In this document: positions 1 through 5,787 of the stretch, piece after piece | Position numbering within the stretch: position 1 is the stretch's first letter | How the letters are laid out: every line of letters starts with the position of its first letter | NCBI GenBank assembly: GCA_003455715.1 | Contig: DMQJ01000440.1 | Coordinates: 564-6,708 of the forward strand | Source: Acidimicrobiaceae bacterium | GTDB lineage: Bacteria; Actinomycetota; Acidimicrobiia; Acidimicrobiales; Ilumatobacteraceae | Direction of reading: 5' to 3' | Length of the DNA: 6,145 nt | Position numbers and translations under genes: made by a program | Notes under the pieces: model-generated | Database searches by the model: none | Told to the model about the DNA's origin: nothing | Seen by the model: only the letters and a program-made list of their open reading frames with translations

Positions 1-12
1 CTCTTCCGATCT
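1..12. other. Residual Illumina adapter at contig end (artefact)
   Basis: The first 12 bases, CTCTTCCGATCT, are identical to the 3' end of the standard Illumina read adapter. Coding evidence agrees: the minus-strand DUF2817 reading frame is well conserved up to its LNRN motif at base 14, and a TAG stop appears at once from bases 13-11, two of which belong to the adapter. In this family the motif continues with Phe, and the one genuine base left of that codon (T on the minus strand) fits a TTC or TTT codon. The bases are therefore not biological and the stop is false. No matching adapter sequence is seen at the right edge. Confidence 0.93.
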
Positions 13-379
13 AGTTGCGGTTGAGGTCGACGTTGTGCTCGTTCTGCCGCCGCAACCACGCCATGCCCCACGGGTTCACCGCGTGCACCAACACCACGGC
101 CGTGCGAGGCGGCAGCGCGGGCGGGGCTTCCAGCAGGTCACACTGAATGGCCGAACCAACGAAGCCCTCCACGCCGTGCACCCCGCTGAGCACCACGAGC
201 GCCCGCTCGGCCTCGGCCGGCCCCAGCATCGCCACGTCGATGGTGAGGTCGCTCCCGTCGCCCCCGTCGGGCCCGGTGGCGTTGATGGTGGTGGAGGTCA
301 GCTGTGCCCCGCTCGTCGCCACCGCATGGCGAAACCGCGACCGGCACTCGTGATACGTGCGCGGCGGCTCGGTGCTCAT
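13..379 (-). CDS. DUF2817 family M14-like zinc carboxypeptidase, N-terminal part (3' end missing)
   Basis: 122 codons are present; I recall about 350 residues for the family, so roughly a third is seen. The chosen ATG at 379 gives MSTEPPRTYHECRSRF, and Tyr-His-Glu-Cys-Arg-x-x-Phe near the N terminus is typical of DUF2817. HGVEGFVGS lies at residues 68-76; H68 and E71 form the HxxE zinc pair of M14 peptidases. It is followed by NPWGMAW (102-108) and NEHNVDLNRN (113-122), where N120-R121 correspond to the substrate-binding Asn-Arg of carboxypeptidases. The second zinc His and the catalytic Glu would lie beyond the edge. No signal peptide is visible, so the protein is probably cytoplasmic. The start overlaps the stop of the upstream alpha/beta hydrolase gene by four bases (ATGA), suggesting one mRNA and translational coupling. 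The apparent stop at 11-13 is an adapter artefact. Peptidase activity is inferred from the fold family; the true substrate is unknown. Confidence 0.88.
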
Positions 380-1152
380 GCGGGCAGGAACGAGGCAACG
401 ACGGCCGCCGTCTCGTCGAAACGTTCCCAGTACAGCATGTGCCCACACGCAATCTCGACGACCTCCAGCGCATCGCCGAGCAACCCCCGCAGCCCTGCTA
501 CCACGTCGGGGGTGACGAACGGAGCGCCCGTGGCCGCCACGAGCAGCGTGGGCCTGGAGACCACCTTCGCTGGGAGTGGAGCCGTCATCTCGCCCCACCC
601 GGTGACCACCGCGGGCCCGTGGCAGCGCAGGCGGTAGCGACCGTCGGCGCCGAGTTGCAGGTGTTCGTCGAGGTCGGCCGCCACTGCGTCGGCGGCCTCA
701 GGAGCATTGCTTGCCTGGCGGGCGGCCAACGCCTCGGCGACCGAGCCCCAGCCGGCGTCGGCGATGGCTGCTGCTGCGGCCTCCTGAGCGGTGGCCTGAG
801 CAAGCAGCAGCGCCGGGTCGAGCAGCACGAGGCGTCGTACCCGATCGGGGTGCGCTGCAAGCAACGCCAACGCGATCACTCCCCCGTAGGAATGCCCCAC
901 CACGTCGACGGGGCCGCCGATGCCGGCTGCGTCTGACGTGTCGACAAGGTCAGCGACGAGTTGCGACACGTTCCATGGGCCATCGGGAGTGGATCTCCCG
1001 TGCCCACGCAGGTCGGGTGCAACCGTGCGTCGCTGGGGGAGTGCCTCGGTGGCCAGCCTCCTGAATCGCCCACCGTGGGCGGTGATGCCATGGACCGCGA
1101 GCAGCGGGTCGCCGCTCGGGTCGCCGAACAGGTGCGTGTGCAGCACGGCCAT
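376..1152 (-). CDS. Alpha/beta fold hydrolase
   Basis: 258 residues, a usual length for single-domain alpha/beta hydrolases (esterase, lactonase, haloperoxidase-like or epoxide hydrolase-like). An HG oxyanion motif sits at residues 21-22 (LLAVHGITAHGG), DLRGHGRS at 47-54, and the nucleophile elbow GHSYGG at 86-91 with S88 as nucleophile. The catalytic His is probably H238 in CGHMLYWE. The acid is less clear: D216 after the PTLLVAATGAPF strand is a candidate. There is no signal peptide or membrane segment, so a soluble cytoplasmic enzyme is likely. The ATG at 1152 was chosen because conserved hydrolase sequence starts within a few residues and because TAGGAT lies exactly at -12 to -7, as in leaderless genes. 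It is divergent from the acyl-CoA synthetase gene across 28 bases and overlaps the downstream DUF2817 gene by 4 bases. The family assignment is firm; the substrate is not known. Confidence 0.93.
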   Translation of the reverse strand: MAVLHTHLFGDPSGDPLLAVHGITAHGGRFRRLATEALPQRRTVAPDLRGHGRSTPDGPWNVSQLVADLVDTSDAAGIGGPVDVVGHSYGGVIALALLAAHPDRVRRLVLLDPALLLAQATAQEAAAAAIADAGWGSVAEALAARQASNAPEAADAVAADLDEHLQLGADGRYRLRCHGPAVVTGWGEMTAPLPAKVVSRPTLLVAATGAPFVTPDVVAGLRGLLGDALEVVEIACGHMLYWERFDETAAVVASFLPA

Positions 1153-1158
1153 GGCGGC

Positions 1159-1164
1159 ATCCTA
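1159..1164 (-). promoter_or_regulatory. Putative leaderless -10 element (TAGGAT) for the alpha/beta hydrolase gene
   Basis: TAGGAT matches the actinobacterial TANNNT -10 consensus. With the A of the ATG at 1152 as +1, it covers -12 to -7, the usual distance. No clear TTGAC-like -35 is seen, which is common for such promoters. AGGA in the same place could instead act as a weak Shine-Dalgarno sequence about 8 bases from the ATG, but that would require transcription to start further upstream, inside the divergent gene. Confidence 0.55.
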
Positions 1165-1168
1165 CGAA

Positions 1169-1174
1169 TAGGGT
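1169..1174 (+). promoter_or_regulatory. Putative leaderless -10 element (TAGGGT) for the acyl-CoA synthetase gene
   Basis: TAGGGT fits TANNNT and occupies exactly -12 to -7 relative to the A of the ATG at 1181, so the mRNA would start with the start codon. It mirrors the element of the divergent gene. No good -35 is visible; that region lies inside the start of the hydrolase gene. An AGGG Shine-Dalgarno reading is possible but would need an upstream transcription start. Confidence 0.6.
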
Positions 1175-1180
1175 GCCGCC

Positions 1181-2656
1181 ATGGCCGTCATCAGTTTCAG
1201 CCGCCGTCTGCACGAACTCGCCGCCGCTGCGCCCGACGCGCCGGCACTCACCGTCGGCGACACCACGCTCACCCGCGCCGAGTTGATCCGCCGGGGCGAC
1301 GACCTCGCGGTGCACTTCGCCGCGCATGGCGTTGGCCTGGGCGACATGGTCACCGTGGCGGTGCCCAACAGCATCGACTGGTTCGTCGCCTACCTCGCCA
1401 CCTGGCGACTGGGTGCCACGCCGCAACCCATCTCGTGGCGCCTCCCACAGCGTGAGTTCGACGCGATCATGGAGCTGGCCGACCCCAAGGCCGTCGTCGG
1501 TGTCGCCGAGGGCAGCGTGCCCGGGCGCCTGTGCATCCCCCAGGGCTTCGTCGCCCCGGCTGCCACCCCCGAGCAAGCCGCAGCACTTCCCGACGCGGTC
1601 TCGCCGGCGTGGAAGGCACCCACCAGCGGTGGCAGCACCGGCCGCCCGAAGCTCATCGTGTCGGGCGACCCAGCCCTCATCGACACCGAGGCGGCCACGC
1701 CACTGTTCCTCGGCGACGGATGCCTGGTGATGCCTGGGCCGCTCTACCACAACGGCCCGGCGGTGTGGAGTTGCCAGGCGCTGCTCGGCGGCAGCCATGT
1801 GGTGGTGCTGCCGAAGTTCGATGCCGAGGCCACGCTGGCGGCGGTGCAGCAGTACGGCGGCACCGTGCTGTACATGGTGCCCACGATGATGAAGCGCATC
1901 TGGCGCCTCCCCGAGCACGTGCGTGACGGCTTCGACCTGTCGACGCTGCGGGTGGTGTGGCACCTTGCCGAACCGTGCCCCGAGTGGCTGAAGCAGTGCT
2001 GGATCGACTGGCTGGGGGCCGAGCGCCTCTGGGAGCTCTACGCGGGCACCGAGGCGCAGACGGCCACCATCATCAACGGCGCCGACTGGTTGGCTCACCG
2101 TGGCTCGGTGGGCAAGACCGTGCCCGGCACCGTGATGATCACCGACGACGACGGCAACGAACTGCCACCCGGCGAAATGGGCGAGGTGTGGCTGCGGCCG
2201 CCGGAGGGTCGCGACACGCCCACCTACATCTACAAGGGTGCCGCGGCCCGCACCCGCGACGGTGGCTGGGAGAGCCTCGGCGACCATGGCTACCTCGACG
2301 CCGACGGCTACCTGTACCTCGGCGACCGCGCCGCCGACATGATCCTCAGTGGCGGCGCCAACATCTACCCCGCCGAGGTGGAGGCCGCGCTGCAGGAGCA
2401 CCACGGTGTGCACTCGTGCGCGGTCATCGGCCTGCCCGACGACGACAAGGGCAACACCGTGCACGCAATCATCGAGGCCGACCCCGCCGAGTTCGACCTC
2501 GACGAACTGCGCACCTTCCTCGCCGAGCGGCTCGTCGTCTACAAGCTTCCGCGCACGTTCGAGTTCGTCAGCGAACCGCTGCGCGACGACGCCGGCAAGG
2601 TACGCCGCAGCGCGCTGCGGGCCGAGCGCATCGCGGCGATGGGGCAGGGCTCGTGA
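1181..2656 (+). CDS. AMP-dependent acyl-CoA synthetase (ANL superfamily)
   Basis: 491 residues, slightly short for the family (about 500-550). It would activate a carboxylic acid with ATP to an acyl-adenylate and pass it to coenzyme A. The adenylate-forming motifs appear in order: P-loop TSGGSTGRPK at 148-157; PLYHNGP at 187-193; YAGTE at 287-291 (A5); GDHGYLDADGYLYLGDR at 367-383, with D368 for the ribose and R383; the hinge region DMILSGGANIYPAEVE at 386-401; and the C-terminal catalytic lysine K473 in DDAGKVRRS. All key residues are present, so it should be active. The ATG at 1181 has a -10-like TAGGGT at leaderless distance and no better start nearby. It is followed with a one-base overlap by an M20 peptidase gene, so the two are probably one operon. 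The fold and chemistry are sure; the acid (fatty, aromatic or steroid side-chain-like) cannot be named. Confidence 0.95.
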   Translation: MAVISFSRRLHELAAAAPDAPALTVGDTTLTRAELIRRGDDLAVHFAAHGVGLGDMVTVAVPNSIDWFVAYLATWRLGATPQPISWRLPQREFDAIMELADPKAVVGVAEGSVPGRLCIPQGFVAPAATPEQAAALPDAVSPAWKAPTSGGSTGRPKLIVSGDPALIDTEAATPLFLGDGCLVMPGPLYHNGPAVWSCQALLGGSHVVVLPKFDAEATLAAVQQYGGTVLYMVPTMMKRIWRLPEHVRDGFDLSTLRVVWHLAEPCPEWLKQCWIDWLGAERLWELYAGTEAQTATIINGADWLAHRGSVGKTVPGTVMITDDDGNELPPGEMGEVWLRPPEGRDTPTYIYKGAAARTRDGGWESLGDHGYLDADGYLYLGDRAADMILSGGANIYPAEVEAALQEHHGVHSCAVIGLPDDDKGNTVHAIIEADPAEFDLDELRTFLAERLVVYKLPRTFEFVSEPLRDDAGKVRRSALRAERIAAMGQGS

Positions 2657-4008
2657 TGGACACTCTCTCCGGCCTCACCGGTGAGACGGTCGAACTACTG
2701 CAGGCGCTCATCCGGGCCAAGTGCATCAACGACGGCACCGCCGAGAGCGGACACGAAACGCGCAACGCCGACATCCTCCGCCAGTACCTCGGTGGCACCG
2801 GCCTCGACCTGCAGTCGTTCGGGCCGACCCCTGAGCGCCAGTCGCTGGTGGCCCGTATCGAAGGCACCGACCCGAACGCTCCCACGCTGTGCCTGATGGG
2901 CCACACCGACGTCGTGCCGGTCAATGAGGCGGGCTGGACACGCGACCCGTTCGGTGGCGAGTTGGTGGATGGTGAGGTGTGGGGCCGTGGCGCGGTCGAC
3001 ATGCTCAACCTCACAGCCTCGATGGCTGTGGCCTTCCGCCACCTCGCGCAGAGCGGCTTCCGTCCCAAGGGCAGCCTCGTCTACTTCGCCGTCGCCGATG
3101 AAGAGAGCGGCAGCGCGCACGGCATGCGGTACATGGCCGACCACCATCGCGACGCCATCGCCGCCGACTACGTGCTCACCGAGAACGGTGGTCTGCACAG
3201 CGGGCCGAAGGAGCAGCCGTACATCGGCATCAACGTGGGCGAGAAGGGTGTCGCCTGGCGGCGCTTGCGAGTGCATGGCACGCCCGGTCATGGCAGCACA
3301 CCGTTCAAGGCCGACAACGCGTTGCTCACCGCTGCGGCCGTGGTGCAACGCATCGGCGAGTACCGGCCCGCGCCGCGGTTCCACGAACTGTGGCGCACCC
3401 GCGTCGAGACGCTGGGCCTGCCCGATGAGGTGCAACGCGAACTGCTCGACCCGGAACGTATCGACGCGTTCCTCGATGCCCTCCCCGTGCCCGGCCCCAG
3501 CGCACATCTGCACGCGTGCACCCACACCACGTTCTCCTGCAACGCGTTGCACAGCGGCGGCCAGCCGTTCAAGACCAACGTCATCCCCGACGTGGTCGAC
3601 ATCGGCGTCGATGTGCGCACGTTGCCCGGCGAAACCGCCGACGATGTCGATGCCCACCTGCGCGCCGCGCTCGGCGACCTCTACCACCGTGTGGAGGTGG
3701 AGGTGGTGATGAACGACCCCGCAAGCATCAGCCGCACCGACACCGCGTTGTGGGAGGCACTTGCGCGAAGCATCGCCAAGCCGTTCCCCACTGCGCGGCC
3801 CACGCCACAACTCATCGTCGGCTTCACCGACTCACGCATCTACCGCGAGATGGGTGCGGTGTCGTACGGCGCTGGCCTGTTCAGTCCCGACCTCGACCCC
3901 GCCGACTTCGGCCGTCGATTCCACGGCCACGACGAACGCATCGACGTGGAGAGCCTGCGCCTCACCACCGGGCTGTGGCTCGACGTGGCCCGCGACCTGC
4001 TCACCTGA
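2656..4008 (+). CDS. M20 family metallopeptidase / deacylase
   Basis: 450 residues, a usual length for M20 enzymes, which use two zinc ions to cleave peptides or N-acyl amino acids. Metal and catalytic residues can be read: MGHTDVVP at 81-88 (H83 ligand, D85), the bridging D115 in WGRGAVDM, the general base E149 and ligand E150 in ADEESG, E176 in LTENGG, and H423 in RFHGHDERI near the C terminus. The dimerisation (lid) domain lies roughly at 190-330, with HGTPGHGSTP (208-217) and KTNVIPD (306-312). No signal peptide is seen, so a cytoplasmic enzyme is likely. The ATG at 2656 overlaps the synthetase stop by one base (TGATG). An in-frame GTG at 2653 is an alternative giving one more residue. 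GGGGCAGGG at 2641-2649 could be the ribosome binding site. Nearest types are ACY1- or succinyl-diaminopimelate-desuccinylase-like enzymes. Its place next to a CoA ligase suggests it may free an acid from an amide, which is inference. Confidence 0.94.
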   Translation: MDTLSGLTGETVELLQALIRAKCINDGTAESGHETRNADILRQYLGGTGLDLQSFGPTPERQSLVARIEGTDPNAPTLCLMGHTDVVPVNEAGWTRDPFGGELVDGEVWGRGAVDMLNLTASMAVAFRHLAQSGFRPKGSLVYFAVADEESGSAHGMRYMADHHRDAIAADYVLTENGGLHSGPKEQPYIGINVGEKGVAWRRLRVHGTPGHGSTPFKADNALLTAAAVVQRIGEYRPAPRFHELWRTRVETLGLPDEVQRELLDPERIDAFLDALPVPGPSAHLHACTHTTFSCNALHSGGQPFKTNVIPDVVDIGVDVRTLPGETADDVDAHLRAALGDLYHRVEVEVVMNDPASISRTDTALWEALARSIAKPFPTARPTPQLIVGFTDSRIYREMGAVSYGAGLFSPDLDPADFGRRFHGHDERIDVESLRLTTGLWLDVARDLLT

Positions 4009-4041
4009 CGGGTCCCGGATTTCGGGCTTCTCGAACCGCGT

Positions 4042-4047
4042 TATCGT
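4042..4047 (+). promoter_or_regulatory. Possible -10 element (TATCGT) for the DUF3592 gene
   Basis: TATCGT is the only TANNNT hexamer on the plus strand in the 96-base gap before the DUF3592 gene. Transcription would begin near 4054, giving a leader of about 50 bases that contains the inverted repeat at 4068-4089. No -35 sequence is recognisable, so this is weak. Confidence 0.25.
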
Positions 4048-4067
4048 TCCCGCCGGGGCAACGCACA

Positions 4068-4089
4068 CGACAGGTTCGCCAACCTGTCG
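4068..4089. repeat. Perfect 9-bp inverted repeat upstream of the DUF3592 gene
   Basis: CGACAGGTT (4068-4076) and AACCTGTCG (4081-4089) are exact reverse complements around a 4-base loop, CGCC. On RNA this is a stable hairpin; on DNA it is a 22-bp operator-sized palindrome. It ends 15 bases before the ATG at 4105 and touches the GGGGA (4089-4093) that could be the ribosome binding site. There is no T-tract after it, so it is not a typical intrinsic terminator for the upstream peptidase gene, though a T-less terminator cannot be excluded in high-GC DNA. Operator or leader hairpin are the other readings. Confidence 0.8.
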
Positions 4090-4104
4090 GGGACGGACGG
4101 GAAC

Positions 4105-4509
4105 ATGGCAGCAATCGAGGCGAGCGCGCTGGTGGTGGCTGCACCCGTCGCGCTGCTCGCTGCCGCTGGCGGTTGGTGGTTGCGGCGGAACTCCCAACCC
4201 AACGACCGTGCACAGGCGTCCGACGTTCGTTCGTGGCCGCACACGATGGGCACCGTCATCAGTTCCACTGTGCAGGTGAGCCGCGCTGGCGACCGACGAC
4301 GCGACAACCCGTTGGTGCTCTACACGTACCAGGTCGCCGGTGAGGCCTTCCAGGGTTCGCGGGTGTCCGCGCAGAACGGATCGCGCCGGTCGCGACGTAC
4401 GGGCGACGACCGCAGCGCATCGAGCACCGTCGAGCGCTACTCGGCGGGGTCGTCGGTGGTGGTGTTCTACGACCCGCGCAACCCCGCTAACTCAGCACTC
4501 GAACGCTGA
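4105..4509 (+). CDS. DUF3592 domain-containing single-pass membrane protein
   Basis: 134 residues. Residues 5-25 are hydrophobic (ASALVVAAPVALLAAAGGWW) and followed by Arg-Arg (27-28), indicating one N-terminal transmembrane segment. After it comes a DUF3592-like domain: W44-x-x-x-x-G49 at its start, the strand pair LVLYTYQVAGEAFQG (70-84), and the closing RYSAGSSVVVFYDPRNP (111-127) with the typical Tyr-Asp-Pro-x-x-Pro, ending SALE. Arg and Ser are enriched at 91-110. The function of DUF3592 is not known. The ATG at 4105 was chosen because it places the membrane segment at the very N terminus; GGGGA at 4089-4093 or GGGA at 4099-4102 could be the ribosome binding site, neither ideally spaced. 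It is separated by 96 bases from the peptidase gene and 45 bases from the oxidoreductase gene, so it may be its own transcription unit. Confidence 0.85.
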   Translation: MAAIEASALVVAAPVALLAAAGGWWLRRNSQPNDRAQASDVRSWPHTMGTVISSTVQVSRAGDRRRDNPLVLYTYQVAGEAFQGSRVSAQNGSRRSRRTGDDRSASSTVERYSAGSSVVVFYDPRNPANSALER

Positions 4510-4519
4510 CCGACGCGCC

Positions 4520-4546
4520 TGTCACAACGACGACGTCTCACTCGTC
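4520..4546 (+). promoter_or_regulatory. Putative ECF41-dependent promoter (TGTCACA-N16-CGTC)
   Basis: TGTCACA lies at 4520-4526 and CGTC at 4543-4546, with exactly 16 bases between. From memory, this is the -35 / -10 pattern reported for ECF41 sigma factors, which direct their own operons together with oxidoreductase-type partner genes; an ECF41-like gene lies just downstream. Transcription from such a -10 would begin about 6-9 bases later, at 4552-4555, i.e. on or just before the GTG start of the oxidoreductase gene. No TANNNT element and no Shine-Dalgarno sequence are seen in this gap, which supports this reading. Confidence 0.7.
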
Positions 4547-4554
4547 AGCTCAGT

Positions 4555-5787
4555 GTGACCTCATCCCGACCGATAGACGTGATCGTCGTGGGCGCCGGCA
4601 TTGCCGGGCTCACCGCTGCCCAACTCCTTCGCCGTGCCGGCCGCGACGTGCTGGTGCTCGACCCGTCGCCTCCCGGTGGCCGTGGCCGCACCGACTGCCG
4701 CAACGGGGTGCAATGGAACCGTGGACCACATGCGCTGTACCTGGGCGGCCCGGCAGAACGGACCCTCCGCGATCTCGGCGTGTCGTGGCGGGGCGCTGCC
4801 CCCGGTGCCCTGCACCTCAGCGATGGCGACACGGTTGGCGTGGGCCCGGCGGGTGTCGGCAGCCTCATCGCCTCGCCCTTCTTGGGCGGGCGCGGGCGAG
4901 TGGCAGTTGGCAAGCTCTTCGCCACGCTCGGTCGGCAGCGGCCCGAGCGGCTCGCAGGGCGCACCTTCGCCGCCTGGATCGGCTCGCTTGGCGTGCCTGA
5001 CGACGCTGCCGCGTTCATCGCCGCAGTGGGGCGAGTGTCGACCTACTCGAATGCGCCCGACCTGGCTGATGCCGGCATGGTGGTGGCACAGATGCAGCAG
5101 GCCGGTCGCCACGGGGTGCGCTACATCGATGGAGGGTGGCAGACACTGGTCGATCAGTTGGCCGCCGGTCTGGAGGTTCGACCAGTCGCCGCCACGGCAG
5201 TGACGTCCGATGGCGATGGCGTCGAGGTGACGACCGCTGGCGACGACGTGGTGCGGGCGCGAGCCGCCGTGGTCGCCGTCGCGACCCCCGACGCTGCTTC
5301 GACACTCACCTCCGTCTCGTACTCCGCGGGTCCTCCGGTGGAGGCTGCCTGCCTCGACCTCTCGACCACTCGCCCCGCTGTCGTGCCGGTGTTGCTCGGG
5401 GTCGACGAGCCCCTCTACCTGTCCGACCACGGCGTCCGCGCCCGGCTGGCGCCGCAGGGCCAGTCGGTGGTGCACGTGGCTCGCTACCTTGCCCCGGCTG
5501 AACAACACGACCCGGGCAGCACGAGGGCGCAGCTGGAGGCACATGCGGCTCGGGCAGGGCTCACCTCCGACACGGTCGCTGATGCCCGGTACCTTCACCG
5601 CATGACCGTCGTTGGAGCCCTCGCCGTCGCCGACCATGGTGGCCTCCAGGGTCGGCCCGAAGACAGCGGAGTGGATCGTGTGTTCCTCGCGGGAGATTGG
5701 GTCGGCCCGACTGGTCACCTGCTCGATGCGGCGATGGCCAGCGCGTCGATGGCTGCAGAGCGGGCGGCCACACTGGTGGGTCGATGA
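4555..5787 (+). CDS. FAD-dependent oxidoreductase, amine oxidase / phytoene desaturase-like
   Basis: 410 residues, a little short for flavin amine oxidase or desaturase-type proteins. It begins almost at once with the Rossmann FAD motif DVIVVGAGIAGL (residues 8-19; G13, G15, G18), then the acidic end of the second strand (VLVLDPS, D36) and the GGRGRT flavin-contact motif (41-46). The C-terminal FAD segment VFLAGDW (376-382; G380, D381) followed by GHLLDAAMASASMAAE (387-402) closes the fold. The middle is substrate-specific and diverged, so the substrate is unknown. The start is GTG; it is the first possible start after an in-frame stop (the end of the preceding gene), and upstream there is no Shine-Dalgarno sequence but a TGTCACA-N16-CGTC element at leaderless distance. 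A second in-frame GTG at 4579 would shorten the protein by 8 residues. It overlaps the sigma factor gene by four bases (ATGA), pointing to a two-gene operon, as known for ECF41 partner oxidoreductases. No signal peptide is seen. Confidence 0.9.
   Translation: MTSSRPIDVIVVGAGIAGLTAAQLLRRAGRDVLVLDPSPPGGRGRTDCRNGVQWNRGPHALYLGGPAERTLRDLGVSWRGAAPGALHLSDGDTVGVGPAGVGSLIASPFLGGRGRVAVGKLFATLGRQRPERLAGRTFAAWIGSLGVPDDAAAFIAAVGRVSTYSNAPDLADAGMVVAQMQQAGRHGVRYIDGGWQTLVDQLAAGLEVRPVAATAVTSDGDGVEVTTAGDDVVRARAAVVAVATPDAASTLTSVSYSAGPPVEAACLDLSTTRPAVVPVLLGVDEPLYLSDHGVRARLAPQGQSVVHVARYLAPAEQHDPGSTRAQLEAHAARAGLTSDTVADARYLHRMTVVGALAVADHGGLQGRPEDSGVDRVFLAGDWVGPTGHLLDAAMASASMAAERAATLVGR

Larger units (their letters stand above)
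1145..1188. repeat. 44-bp near-perfect palindrome spanning two divergent start codons
   Basis: Read outward from the centre, the right arm (1169-1188) is TAGGGTGCCGCCATGGCCGT and the left arm on the minus strand (1164-1145) is TAGGATGCCGCCATGGCCGT. The two agree at 19 of 20 positions, the mismatch being bases 1160/1173. Only four bases (1165-1168, CGAA) lie between the arms. Each arm carries a -10-like hexamer, the six bases GCCGCC, the ATG and the first codons of one gene, so both proteins begin Met-Ala-Val. The arrangement is seen directly. It could reflect an inverted duplication of a start region, an operator for a dimeric regulator, or parallel selection for the same leaderless start context. 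Confidence 0.9.

Noticed and set aside
11..598. Long minus-strand frame starting at 598 and ending at the TAG at 11-13
   Set aside because: The part from 598 to 380 is out of frame with, and overlaps, the alpha/beta hydrolase gene. DUF2817 homology starts at the ATG at 379, and the stop comes from adapter bases.
950..2464. 504-codon open frame on the minus strand opposite the acyl-CoA synthetase gene
   Set aside because: Its product is low-complexity, rich in His, Val, Gly and Arg, with no recognisable domain. It is the usual antisense shadow of a high-GC gene, and the plus strand carries a complete set of adenylate-forming motifs.
1957..2655. Upstream extension of the M20 peptidase reading frame by over 230 codons
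   Set aside because: The extension is Arg/Pro-rich shadow sequence of the synthetase gene in another frame. M20 homology begins just after 2656 and the total length is normal from there.
4014..4026. CCCG-GATTT-CGGG as a terminator after the M20 gene
   Set aside because: The stem is only 4 bp and no T-tract follows.
4031..4050. TCGAAC ... GTTC resembling an actinobacterial LexA (SOS) box
   Set aside because: The spacing between half-sites is 9 bases instead of 4 and the second half is incomplete.
4534..4537. First CGTC copy as the -10 of the ECF41 promoter
   Set aside because: It lies only 7 bases after TGTCACA, too close for a -35/-10 pair. The copy at 4543-4546 has the expected 16-base spacer.
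4521..4559. GTCACA ... TGTGAC inverted repeat around the oxidoreductase start
   Set aside because: Arms of 6 bp with 27 bases between them can occur by chance, and the left arm is already explained by the -35 element.
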